A program made the position numbers and the translations under genes. A stretch of DNA of 36,416 bases from a virus, in the IMG/VR virus record IMGVR_UViG_3300032333_000160, positions 1 through 36,416 of that record. One strand, 5' to 3'. The notes beneath the pieces were generated by a model. It made no database searches and was not told the DNA's origin. It was given only the letters and a program-made list of their open reading frames with translations. Within the stretch, counting starts at the first letter, position 1; each line of letters starts with the position of its first letter. Shown here piece by piece: positions 1 through 4,508 of the stretch.

Positions 1-123
1 AGTAAAAGACTGGTCTGAAAACGACAAGACGACAGCCAGGGAAGCGATCAAGAAACTGCAGGCTGGCACCCCGTGGTCACAAATCGTGAAGGACAAGGTG
101 TTTTCGTGATTATCGGAATCTTA
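1..123. repeat. Left copy of the exact 123-bp terminal repeat
   Basis: Bases 1-123 are identical to bases 36294-36416. The repeat contains the 3' end of the Erf gene and the start of the following membrane-protein gene. It can be read as a circular assembly overlap, in which case the unique genome is 36,293 bp, or as a short physical terminal redundancy. A k-mer-sized overlap ending mid-gene favours the assembly explanation. Confidence 0.97.
2..109 (+). CDS. erf: Erf-type annealase, 3' fragment repeated at the window start
   Basis: The last 35 codons of the Erf gene are duplicated here by the terminal overlap. The frame ends in residues KDKVFS and a TGA at 107-109. The complete gene is at 35770-36402, so this is the same gene seen twice on a circular map and not a separate truncated copy. 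Its stop overlaps the GTG start of the next small gene in a GTGA junction. Confidence 0.95.
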   Translation, partial: VKDWSENDKTTAREAIKKLQAGTPWSQIVKDKVFS

Positions 124-240
124 ACACTGGTAGCGTGGATCATTGCTTTAGGCATGATTCTCACGCTGTTCGCCTATTCGATGATTAAACTAGATGAATC
201 CATCACCAACTACATTAGAAACAAAGGAAGCAAGAAATGA
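106..240 (+). CDS. Small single-span membrane protein (44 aa), GTG start
   Basis: The reading frame starts at GTG 106, which overlaps the Erf stop codon (GTGA), and ends at TGA 240. The product is one long hydrophobic segment (about residues 2-25, starting IIGILTLVAWIIALG) followed by a charged tail ending RNKGSKK. That indicates a tiny inner-membrane protein with one helix and a basic cytoplasmic end. No family is recognised. The stop/start overlap suggests translation coupled to Erf. A second gene of the same design lies at 275-391, so the two may be divergent copies. A role beside recombination genes is only contextual. Confidence 0.7.
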   Translation: MIIGILTLVAWIIALGMILTLFAYSMIKLDESITNYIRNKGSKK

Positions 241-278
241 GTTTTGCACAAATCACCAGAGATAAGGTGTTCTCGTGA
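237..278 (+). CDS. 13-codon mini-ORF resembling the Erf C-terminus
   Basis: ATG 237 overlaps the previous stop (ATGA) and the frame ends at TGA 278, giving MSFAQITRDKVFS. The end of Erf reads PWSQIVKDKVFS, so nine of the last ten residues are identical or conservative. In the shared DKVFS codons the two DNA changes are synonymous. The mini-ORF's stop forms a GTGA junction with the next GTG gene, exactly as the Erf stop does. It could be a functional peptide, a coupling relay between two membrane genes, or a remnant of duplication. It is too short for coding potential to be decisive. Confidence 0.5.
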   Translation: MSFAQITRDKVFS

Positions 279-391
279 TCAACGTACTTTGGTGTCTCTT
301 AGGAATCGTATGCTTTGCTGCAGGTCTTGCTGGCCTTGCAGCCTTAGGAATCTCTGTTCTTCACTACATGATGGAAAGGAAAAGATTATGA
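275..391 (+). CDS. Small single-span membrane protein (38 aa), GTG start
   Basis: GTG 275 overlaps the mini-ORF stop, and the frame ends at TGA 391, overlapping the SSB start (ATGA). The product is almost entirely one hydrophobic Ala/Gly/Leu-rich helix (about residues 4-30) with a basic end, MERKRL. The design matches the gene at 106-240: GTG start, V-I as the first residues, one helix and a basic tail. Sequence similarity is weak, so common origin is an inference from layout. No known family is recognised. It lies in a tightly coupled chain from Erf to SSB. Confidence 0.68.
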   Translation: MINVLWCLLGIVCFAAGLAGLAALGISVLHYMMERKRL

Positions 392-756
392 GCTACATGA
401 ACATCACAATCATTGGACGAGTCGGCAAGAATCCTGAAGTTCGCATGACACAGAACGGAAAACAGATCACATCCTGCTCCGTGGCTTCTGGTCCGAAAGG
501 TAGAACAATGTGGTTCAACGTGGCTGCCTTTGACGCCATGGGCAAGTGGATGATTGACGCTGAGAAGGGTGATCAGATCTACGTCTCAGGAACTCTCGAG
601 ATTAACACCTACGAGCGCAAGGACGGCAAGACTGCAGTTGATCCCAAGATTCTCGCCAACGCCATCAGAGTGTTCAAGAAGGGTGAGAAGGCTGAAGTTG
701 TCGAACGTCAAGCCTCACCTGTTCAAGCTGACTTTGAGTCAGATATTCCGTTTTGA
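388..756 (+). CDS. ssb: Single-stranded DNA-binding protein
   Basis: This 122-aa OB-fold SSB binds single-stranded DNA during replication and recombination. The N-terminus (MSYMNITIIGRVGKNPEVRM) and the central WFNV and YVSGTLE segments are typical of bacterial and phage SSBs. It ends in the acidic tail DFESDIPF, the usual docking peptide for SSB partners. I chose ATG 388 because it overlaps the upstream stop (ATGA) and gives the standard SSB N-terminus; a longer in-frame extension to 244 runs through the membrane-protein gene. It lies downstream of Erf and a RecE-like nuclease, as in phage recombination modules. Its C-terminal 15 codons are duplicated at 1329-1373. Confidence 0.95.
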   Translation: MSYMNITIIGRVGKNPEVRMTQNGKQITSCSVASGPKGRTMWFNVAAFDAMGKWMIDAEKGDQIYVSGTLEINTYERKDGKTAVDPKILANAIRVFKKGEKAEVVERQASPVQADFESDIPF

Positions 757-763
757 GGCAACA

Positions 764-985
764 ATGAAACGCAGTGAAATGGTTAAGACAATCAAAAATT
801 TCTTTTATGACAATGATTTTTACAACTTTAATGATGAACACGCCGACCTGTTGTTAGACAAGCTAGAAAGCCAAGGAATGAAGTTGCCAAGTGAAAACGA
901 CAAATGGAAAGACGAGATGTTAGAAATTGCCGAAGCCATGAGACGTGCAAACGCCCTACTTCAAGATGAAACGCAAAAGCCATGA
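764..985 (+). CDS. MKRSEM-family small protein, copy 1 (73 aa)
   Basis: The start at ATG 764 follows a GAGG site that overlaps the SSB stop region. The protein begins MKRSEMVK, a motif shared with genes at 982 and 1385. It continues as a mostly charged helical protein with a central block (DLLLDKLESQGMKLP) that aligns with ILSHIESCGMCPP and LLTALEDAGMQPP in the other copies. No catalytic motif is visible and no function is known to me. It ends in an ATGA overlap with copy 2, so the two are probably translated from one message. Confidence 0.75.
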   Translation: MKRSEMVKTIKNFFYDNDFYNFNDEHADLLLDKLESQGMKLPSENDKWKDEMLEIAEAMRRANALLQDETQKP

Positions 986-1236
986 AACGTAGTGAGATGG
1001 TCAAAAAAGTATTGAAACACTTTGAATCACTTGCATATCCAATCGTCGAAGAAGCCGCAGATCGGATACTTAGCCATATAGAAAGTTGTGGGATGTGTCC
1101 TCCGCCGGTCTACTACGAAGGCAAGTTTGGTTGGTATTCAAAGCATGAATGGGAACCTGAAAATGCAACGCAAAATCATTCAACTTATTGTGACAACAAT
1201 GTGGAACTAGCAAGTGCTGAACGCCCTTTGCGATGA
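982..1236 (+). CDS. MKRSEM-family small protein, copy 2 (84 aa)
   Basis: ATG 982 overlaps the stop of copy 1 (ATGA). The N-terminus MKRSEMVKK is shared with the neighbours. The middle keeps the family pattern (ILSHIESCGMCPPP, then YSKHEWEPE), which matches CYDWEPE in copy 3. The last 24 or so residues after WEPE overlap the start of another reading frame at 1163 and look unlike the other copies. The gene may therefore once have ended earlier or been extended by recombination. Function unknown. Confidence 0.7.
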   Translation: MKRSEMVKKVLKHFESLAYPIVEEAADRILSHIESCGMCPPPVYYEGKFGWYSKHEWEPENATQNHSTYCDNNVELASAERPLR

Positions 1237-1321
1237 CGGCACAGTTTGGTTTTTCGGCGTTGATGAACAATGGCATCAAATGAAACCTATTCCTCAGGAT
1301 GAAGACAATGATCAGCATTGA
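1163..1321 (+). pseudogene. Small conserved phage gene interrupted by an in-frame TAG
   Basis: The frame from ATG 1163 starts MQRKIIQLIVTT and reaches TAG at 1208-1210. The same frame then continues VLNALCDDGTVWFFG, a lone W, then PIPQD, to TGA 1319-1321. I recognise the overall pattern (M-R-K-I-I-Q, then ALCDDGTVW, then a late IPQD) as a small protein family of environmental phages with no assigned function. A single C-to-T change from CAG would explain the stop. Other genes here end in TAG, so genome-wide TAG recoding is unlikely. Restart at GTG 1214 is possible. Confidence 0.6.
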
Positions 1322-1373
1322 GAAGCAAGCATCACCTGTCCAGGCTGACTTTGAATCCGACATTCCGTTTTAG
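1308..1373 (+). CDS. 21-aa ORF made of an SSB C-terminal tail
   Basis: ATG 1308 opens a frame encoding MISIEK followed by QASPVQADFESDIPF and TAG 1373. The last 15 residues are identical to the end of this phage's SSB, while six of the 15 codons differ, all synonymously, and the stop changes from TGA to TAG. The first residues match the start of the gene at 1980 (MISIEK). Such a peptide would carry the full SSB partner-docking tail without the DNA-binding domain. It could be a functional decoy or a recombination remnant of a second ssb gene. Expression is not shown by sequence alone. Confidence 0.5.
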   Translation: MISIEKQASPVQADFESDIPF

Positions 1374-1384
1374 AAAGTGATGTT

Positions 1385-1666
1385 ATGAAGCGCAGTGAAA
1401 TGTTAAAACTGATCACAGAAGTGTTGGAAGTGTTTAAAAGAATGAATAAAACCGACGACGAAACCAAAGCCGTCGCCCTGCTTACAGCATTGGAAGATGC
1501 GGGAATGCAACCGCCAGCATATCGTCTTTATTCATTAGATCGGGAATGGGATTGCTACGATTGGGAACCTGAAACCCTGCCAGGCATCACTCAAGAAACA
1601 ATCGACGACGCCCTGGAACACATCGGCAAGAAGGGTGTGTGCGGTGAAATGGAGATTACAGAATGA
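1385..1666 (+). CDS. MKRSEM-family small protein, copy 3 (93 aa)
   Basis: This is the longest copy, starting MKRSEMLKLI. It contains the family block LLTALEDAGMQPP followed by a Tyr/Trp-rich stretch, DREWDCYDWEPE, then an acidic helical end. It directly follows the SSB-tail ORF, just as copy 1 directly follows SSB, which suggests that tail plus MKRSEM gene were duplicated as a unit. Its stop overlaps the next start (ATGA 1663-1666). No function is known; the conserved Trp and acidic residues suggest a protein-binding or regulatory part. Confidence 0.75.
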   Translation: MKRSEMLKLITEVLEVFKRMNKTDDETKAVALLTALEDAGMQPPAYRLYSLDREWDCYDWEPETLPGITQETIDDALEHIGKKGVCGEMEITE

Positions 1667-1980
1667 TCGGCACTGAGATTGAAGAGGATTATACAACTTG
1701 GCCACGTCTGATTGCTGACTTGTTGAAAAAACTCAAAGCGAAAGACAAGATTGAACAAGTAGCCATTCAAAACAATCTGATAACGTGGCGCAAAGCACTC
1801 AAAACCCCAGCTTTTACGAAAGTGTTTTATGAAGGTTTTGGACGCACAGAGGGCGAACCATTTACAGCTTGGTCAAAGGAATGGGTTTACTTTCCTGTCC
1901 AATATGACGGACGTGAATCAGTTGGTCGGGTGCCACGCAATCCTTGCGCAATCAGCACAGAACATTTTGGTGGTGGATAA
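1663..1980 (+). CDS. Small conserved phage protein with VYFPVQYDG motif (105 aa)
   Basis: ATG 1663 overlaps the stop of the MKRSEM gene. The N-terminal half is helical and charged. The C-terminal half carries FTAWSKEWVYFPVQYDG and then VPRNPC near a Gly-rich end. I recognise this VYFPVQYDG...VPRNP arrangement from small proteins in freshwater and marine phage genomes, where it has no assigned function. The stop shares its last base with the next start (TAATG). It belongs to the coupled small-gene chain downstream of ssb. Confidence 0.75.
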   Translation: MIGTEIEEDYTTWPRLIADLLKKLKAKDKIEQVAIQNNLITWRKALKTPAFTKVFYEGFGRTEGEPFTAWSKEWVYFPVQYDGRESVGRVPRNPCAISTEHFGGG

Positions 1981-2171
1981 TGATCAGTATCGAGAAAGTT
2001 TCCAACGGCTACATAGTCCGCATTGAAGAGGCTGAAACAGACGAAACCCTTGTTTGCCAGCGTGAGTTTAGTTCCATGAATGCAGCCCTGGCGTCCGTCT
2101 GCAACATCTTAAAGGAACACTGGTTCGAAGCAGACGAAGGCATACAACTTACAATTGAGGCTAAACCCTGA
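1980..2171 (+). CDS. MISIEK-family small protein (63 aa)
   Basis: The start ATG 1980 overlaps the upstream TAA. The product begins MISIEKVSNGYIVRIEEAE and ends in an acidic, beta-rich segment (GIQLTIEAKP). The pattern of a start M-I-x-I-E, then NGY/WI(V/I)R, and a late I-x-I-E is shared with the gene at 2570, so they are probably paralogs. The first six residues also head the SSB-tail ORF at 1308. No known function. The stop overlaps the next ATG (TGATG). Confidence 0.7.
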   Translation: MISIEKVSNGYIVRIEEAETDETLVCQREFSSMNAALASVCNILKEHWFEADEGIQLTIEAKP

Positions 2172-2374
2172 TGGTTGGACGGCCTAAGGGCGCACCTAAA
2201 AAGGCGATACTGTTAAGACTTCCGTTGCCTTTGTATAATCAAATCAAAACAGAGGCCAAAGGCTTATCAGTACAAACTCTTATCATCCACAAAATGAGGT
2301 CTGAATATGAATGGAATAAGCGAAATGGTCAGGCAAAATCAGCTACGAAAGATGATGACAGATCAGTCTCATGA
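2171..2374 (+). CDS. Ribbon-helix-helix-like small DNA-binding protein (67 aa)
   Basis: After a basic N-terminus (MVGRPKGAPKKA) comes a strand-like segment ILLRLPLPLYNQIKTEAKG, then a helix starting LSVQTLIIHKM. This fits the Arc/MetJ ribbon-helix-helix layout, in which the strand inserts in the major groove as a dimer and two helices follow. Such proteins usually repress promoters. A candidate target is the dyad-rich promoter at 4447-4487, but that link is only inference. The last 68 bases overlap the next frame. Confidence 0.6.
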   Translation: MVGRPKGAPKKAILLRLPLPLYNQIKTEAKGLSVQTLIIHKMRSEYEWNKRNGQAKSATKDDDRSVS

Positions 2375-2573
2375 TCAGATGATCCTTGACGTGCTTATCC
2401 GTTTAGGTGGCAAGTTCGCAGGCAGGGTTATGGAACTCCGCCGTCACCTGCCAATGCCCATCAGAGAAGCGCAGATCAAAGACAGCCTTAAACGCCTTAC
2501 TGTTGCAGAGAAGATCAAGGTGTCCGGTGAACGTAATGCGGCCAAGGGCAACACCTATGAGGTCTACAAATGA
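2307..2573 (+). CDS. Winged-helix-like small protein (88 aa)
   Basis: From ATG 2307, seven bases after a GAGGT site, the frame encodes a basic helical protein. Its core reads ILDVLIRLGGKFAG, then a helix (REAQIKDSLKRLTVAEKI), then a short wing-like strand pair ending GNTYEVYK. That order of helix, helix, recognition-like helix and beta wing suggests DNA binding. A shorter version starting at ATG 2379 would avoid the 68-bp overlap with the upstream gene; I kept 2307 because of its ribosome site. The stop overlaps the next start (ATGA). Confidence 0.6.
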   Translation: MNGISEMVRQNQLRKMMTDQSHDQMILDVLIRLGGKFAGRVMELRRHLPMPIREAQIKDSLKRLTVAEKIKVSGERNAAKGNTYEVYK

Positions 2574-2815
2574 TCAAGATTGAACGTGCCTTGAATGGCT
2601 GGATCATAAGGCATCAACCTGAAGGCGAAGCAGAGGAAATTCACGTCTTCGATGACGGCAGCAGTGAACGTGACGAGGCTGAATCCTTTGCCGATGTTCT
2701 GTGGAAAATCAAAAGCTTTTGTGGCCCACAGGACAGCAGGTACAGCGCGCACCGTGTCATGATCCACATCGAACCCGGGGACAAACATTCAAGTCACCCT
2801 GACAACCAGGACTAG
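2570..2815 (+). CDS. MIKIER-family small protein (81 aa)
   Basis: The product starts MIKIERALNGWIIRHQ, continues with an acidic beta-rich part (EEIHVFDDG), a helix (ESFADVLWKIKSFCG), then SRYSAHRVMIHIEPGDK. I recognise this pattern (MIKIE...NGWI, EAE.FADVLW, SRYS, IEPGDK) from many environmental phage genomes; its function is unknown. It is a likely paralog of the gene at 1980. It is the last gene of the plus-strand early chain. Its TAG stop shares the CTAG at 2812-2815 with the stop of the convergent nuclease gene. Confidence 0.8.
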   Translation: MIKIERALNGWIIRHQPEGEAEEIHVFDDGSSERDEAESFADVLWKIKSFCGPQDSRYSAHRVMIHIEPGDKHSSHPDNQD

Positions 2816-3303
2816 CCTTTCATCCATTGATCAACCTGGTAGATCGCCAGGCTTACAAGCTTGTTCTGATCCACGACGTGGCTTTCATTCCAGACCTTGC
2901 ATCCCTTCACAGTTTCAACGTCCGCCATTCCTACTAGCCTGAACGTGGGAAACGTGCCCGTCATAAGCGCGTAAGCATCCGCAGTACCGATCTTGCGTAC
3001 TGGCACCCAAAGTGCAGCCTTGGCCTTCTTTGAGGTCTTTACGTCGATACGCTGTCCATTGAGGACACAATCACCCTGATCGTCACCCTTGAACGCTGAC
3101 CTGTTGTGAACCGTCAGGTCTGGGAAGACGTTTGCCAGGCGACAGAAAGCCAGTTCCCCACCGAAACCTTGAAGGTCAATCTCGAAATCCGACATATCCG
3201 ATCTACGGTTGTTGCCTGTTCCTGCGTTCCTGTTGTTTGCGGTTCTCTGTTCTGCGACAAACTTGGCGATAAGCTGTTCTGATTCAGTCAAAGTGTATTC
3301 CAT
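2812..3303 (-). CDS. Putative PD-(D/E)XK nuclease (163 aa)
   Basis: The minus-strand frame encodes a protein with residues arranged like a PD-(D/E)XK nuclease: GGELAF with Glu50, GDCVLNG with Asp78, and RIDVKTSKK with Asp87 and Lys89, followed by a strand LWVPV. The start at 3303 was preferred over an ATG four codons upstream because GGAG lies six bases before it. A role in recombination intermediate or host DNA cleavage is likely given Erf, SSB and RuvC in the same genome, but the substrate is unknown. It is the last gene of the minus-strand block and follows a GC-rich hairpin cluster. Confidence 0.7.
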   Translation of the reverse strand: MEYTLTESEQLIAKFVAEQRTANNRNAGTGNNRRSDMSDFEIDLQGFGGELAFCRLANVFPDLTVHNRSAFKGDDQGDCVLNGQRIDVKTSKKAKAALWVPVRKIGTADAYALMTGTFPTFRLVGMADVETVKGCKVWNESHVVDQNKLVSLAIYQVDQWMKG

Positions 3304-3389
3304 TACATTCTCCATAAGTTAATCTCATGCGAAGCGGGAAATCCTAAACCCAGACTCCTAACCTCAAAGAAAAGGGCGGGGGGCGAAGC

Positions 3390-3468
3390 GGGGCCGGCTT
3401 AAGGCCCCATGCGGGCAGCCGCAAAGCGGCGCTGGGCGGCAAGCCCAGTAATGCGCACCGTCAGGTGC
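3390..3468 (-). other. Cluster of four adjacent GC-rich hairpins
   Basis: Four perfect stem-loops lie side by side: GGGGCC/GGCCCC (3390-3408), GCCGC/GCGGC with an AAA loop (3418-3430), CTGGGC/GCCCAG (3432-3448) and GCACC/GGTGC (3455-3468). The region is far more GC-rich than its flanks. Read on the minus strand it lies immediately after the stop of the gene ending at 3461 and before the nuclease gene, ending in a C/T-rich stretch. It may be a transcript-end or processing element, a non-coding RNA, or a transposed REP-like repeat. Confidence 0.6.
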
Positions 3469-3667
3469 TTTCCCTTCTCTTACGGATCTTTTCCATTTCA
3501 CGGTCTGCGATGACTCGGTTTTCTGCTTCGATAGCCTTGCGATCAATCTCAAGTTCCTTGTCCCACATATCGCACAGCCATTGAACGTAGGGTGTCTTAT
3601 CTGCGACCTCAGGTGCGTTGCGTATGGCTTGAATGACTTGCAGCCTGAATCCCCATTCATCATTCAT
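3461..3667 (-). CDS. Small charged helical protein (68 aa)
   Basis: I place the start at the ATG at 3667 (MNDEWGFRLQVIQAIRN), which overlaps the end of the upstream gene by eight bases. Longer in-frame starts would overlap that gene by up to 170 bases. The product is predicted to be almost all helix, with a Trp-containing middle (YVQWLCDMWDKELEID) and a very basic end (MEKIRKRREST). It is probably translated by coupling to the upstream winged-helix-like gene. No family is recognised. Confidence 0.6.
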   Translation of the reverse strand: MNDEWGFRLQVIQAIRNAPEVADKTPYVQWLCDMWDKELEIDRKAIEAENRVIADREMEKIRKRREST

Positions 3668-4193
3668 CGTCCGGTTCTGCAGGGCCTCTCGTTGACGGAA
3701 CTGCGTTTCTAGCATCCTGAAATGCTTCAATTCTTCGTTTGACAACTTGGAACGGTTCTCTGTCGGTGTGTTTCTGGGAATGATTATCATCTTTGCCTCT
3801 TTCTTTAGCAAGGACGGTTTTAGCGTCACGATATATATTATGTCTATTTCGTGGCCTTATTTTCGGCCTTGCATACTTTTCATGCAATGTGATTCTGTAG
3901 GGATGGTTGCTTACCTTTTCGGTCACAATAATTTCCTTGTCCTCCAATGAAGCTACAACTTTTGTCCAAGTATCTTTGTGTAAATGGCAGGCGCGGCACA
4001 TAGACTCACGACTTTCAAAGCAGACGCCATCTTCGGCAAAACCTATGTTTTTCAGAATGCGCAGGAGGACGACAATCTCTGATTGCGAGTCAAGTAAGTC
4101 CCAAAACTCATGTGGAAACTTAGTAAACAAAACGCAGCGCCTTTGTTGCAAGGAACGTGCGATCTTGGTAGGAAGAAAGCACGTCCGGTTCAT
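3660..4193 (-). CDS. Winged-helix-like DNA-binding protein, possible replication initiator (177 aa)
   Basis: From ATG 4193 the protein has a hydrophobic helical part (FWDLLDSQSEIVVLLRILKN). This is followed by a helix-turn-helix-like stretch (ESRESMCRACHLHKDTWTK), a helix (VVASLEDKEIIV) and a beta wing (NHPYRITLHEKY). The C-terminal third is basic and unstructured. This layout resembles the DNA-binding domain of phage replication and regulatory proteins such as O- or RepA-like initiators. A TTG start at 4265 is possible but would place a strong terminator hairpin inside the gene. It faces the promoter region at 4447, so it could be a regulator or initiator. Confidence 0.65.
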   Translation of the reverse strand: MNRTCFLPTKIARSLQQRRCVLFTKFPHEFWDLLDSQSEIVVLLRILKNIGFAEDGVCFESRESMCRACHLHKDTWTKVVASLEDKEIIVTEKVSNHPYRITLHEKYARPKIRPRNRHNIYRDAKTVLAKERGKDDNHSQKHTDREPFQVVKRRIEAFQDARNAVPSTRGPAEPDDE

Positions 4194-4217
4194 TGTCGTA
4201 GATGAACGGGTTGTCTG

Positions 4218-4246
4218 CCCTTGGTTTACTCCAAGGGTTTTTTTTT
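4218..4246 (+). terminator. Rho-independent terminator, plus strand
   Basis: A perfect seven-base stem CCCTTGG/CCAAGGG with loop TTTACT is followed by nine T residues (4238-4246). It would stop rightward transcripts running out of the early module across the leftward block. No T-run exists on the other side, so it is one-directional. Confidence 0.85.
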
Positions 4247-4446
4247 GCCAATAAGCAGGGTACAATATCTTAAACTGACAATCTTTGGCCGTGCTTACCT
4301 ATGGTTAAACGTCAGTTTCCACCGTCCCCGTGGCAGGCAGCGGGTCAAGGAACACATGGAGTGTTTCAAGAGAAATCGCTTGGGATGCGCGATGGGGCTT
4401 CCTGGTTGTGACGACGCGCGAAAGACAGTCGGTTAACCAGGCACTT

Positions 4447-4475
4447 TTGACATTTTGTCAAGATCCTTGTAGAGT
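4447..4475 (+). promoter_or_regulatory. Sigma-70-type promoter for the rightward resolvase-terminase operon
   Basis: A perfect -35 box TTGACA (4447-4452) is followed by 17 bases and a -10-like TAGAGT (4470-4475, four of six matches), with the transcription start expected near 4482. The first downstream gene starts at 4509. This is the clearest promoter in the window. Confidence 0.7.
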
Positions 4476-4487
4476 TATCTTAACTCT
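4447..4487. promoter_or_regulatory. Two perfect dyads overlapping the -35 and -10 boxes
   Basis: TTGACA-TTT-TGTCAA (4447-4461) is a perfect six-base dyad containing the -35 box. AGAGTTA-TCT-TAACTCT (4471-4487) is a perfect seven-base dyad covering most of the -10 box and the start point. Both have three-base spacers, as expected for dimeric repressor sites. Their sequences differ, so two regulators may be involved. Confidence 0.6.
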
Positions 4488-4508
4488 CACGGAATGAGGC
4501 TAACCCAC

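Larger units (their letters stand above)
4194..4508. other. Intergenic control region between divergent gene blocks
   Basis: No convincing gene of useful length is seen. The region holds a plus-strand intrinsic terminator (4218-4246), a spaced inverted repeat CCTGGTT/AACCAGG (4401-4407 and 4435-4441), and a plus-strand promoter with two dyads (4447-4487). It lies between the leftward block starting at 4193 and the rightward resolvase gene, so it is the best candidate for a regulatory hub or replication origin. Confidence 0.6.

Noticed and set aside
244-387. In-frame N-terminal extension of SSB
   Set aside because: The extension runs out of frame through the small GTG-start membrane gene and is unlike any SSB N-terminus; ATG 388 gives the standard start.
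1163-1321. Genome-wide reassignment of TAG as a sense codon
   Set aside because: The large terminase, the MIKIER gene and the SSB-tail ORF all end naturally in TAG, so TAG works as a stop here.
1829-2026. Plus-strand 65-codon ORF
   Set aside because: It lies entirely over two better supported genes (1663-1980 and 1980-2171) in another frame and has no recognisable features.
3364-3663. Minus-strand ORF reading through the hairpin cluster
   Set aside because: Its C-terminal half is only the translation of GC-rich palindromes and its N-terminal half overlaps the charged-protein gene in another frame.
3907-4254. Plus-strand 115-codon ORF
   Set aside because: It is antisense to the winged-helix-like gene, contains the terminator hairpin at its end and shows no domain.
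4300-4410. 36-codon plus-strand ORF starting MVKRQFPPSPWQ
   Set aside because: It has no ribosome site, no recognised family and lies in a region rich in regulatory signals; too little to call a gene.
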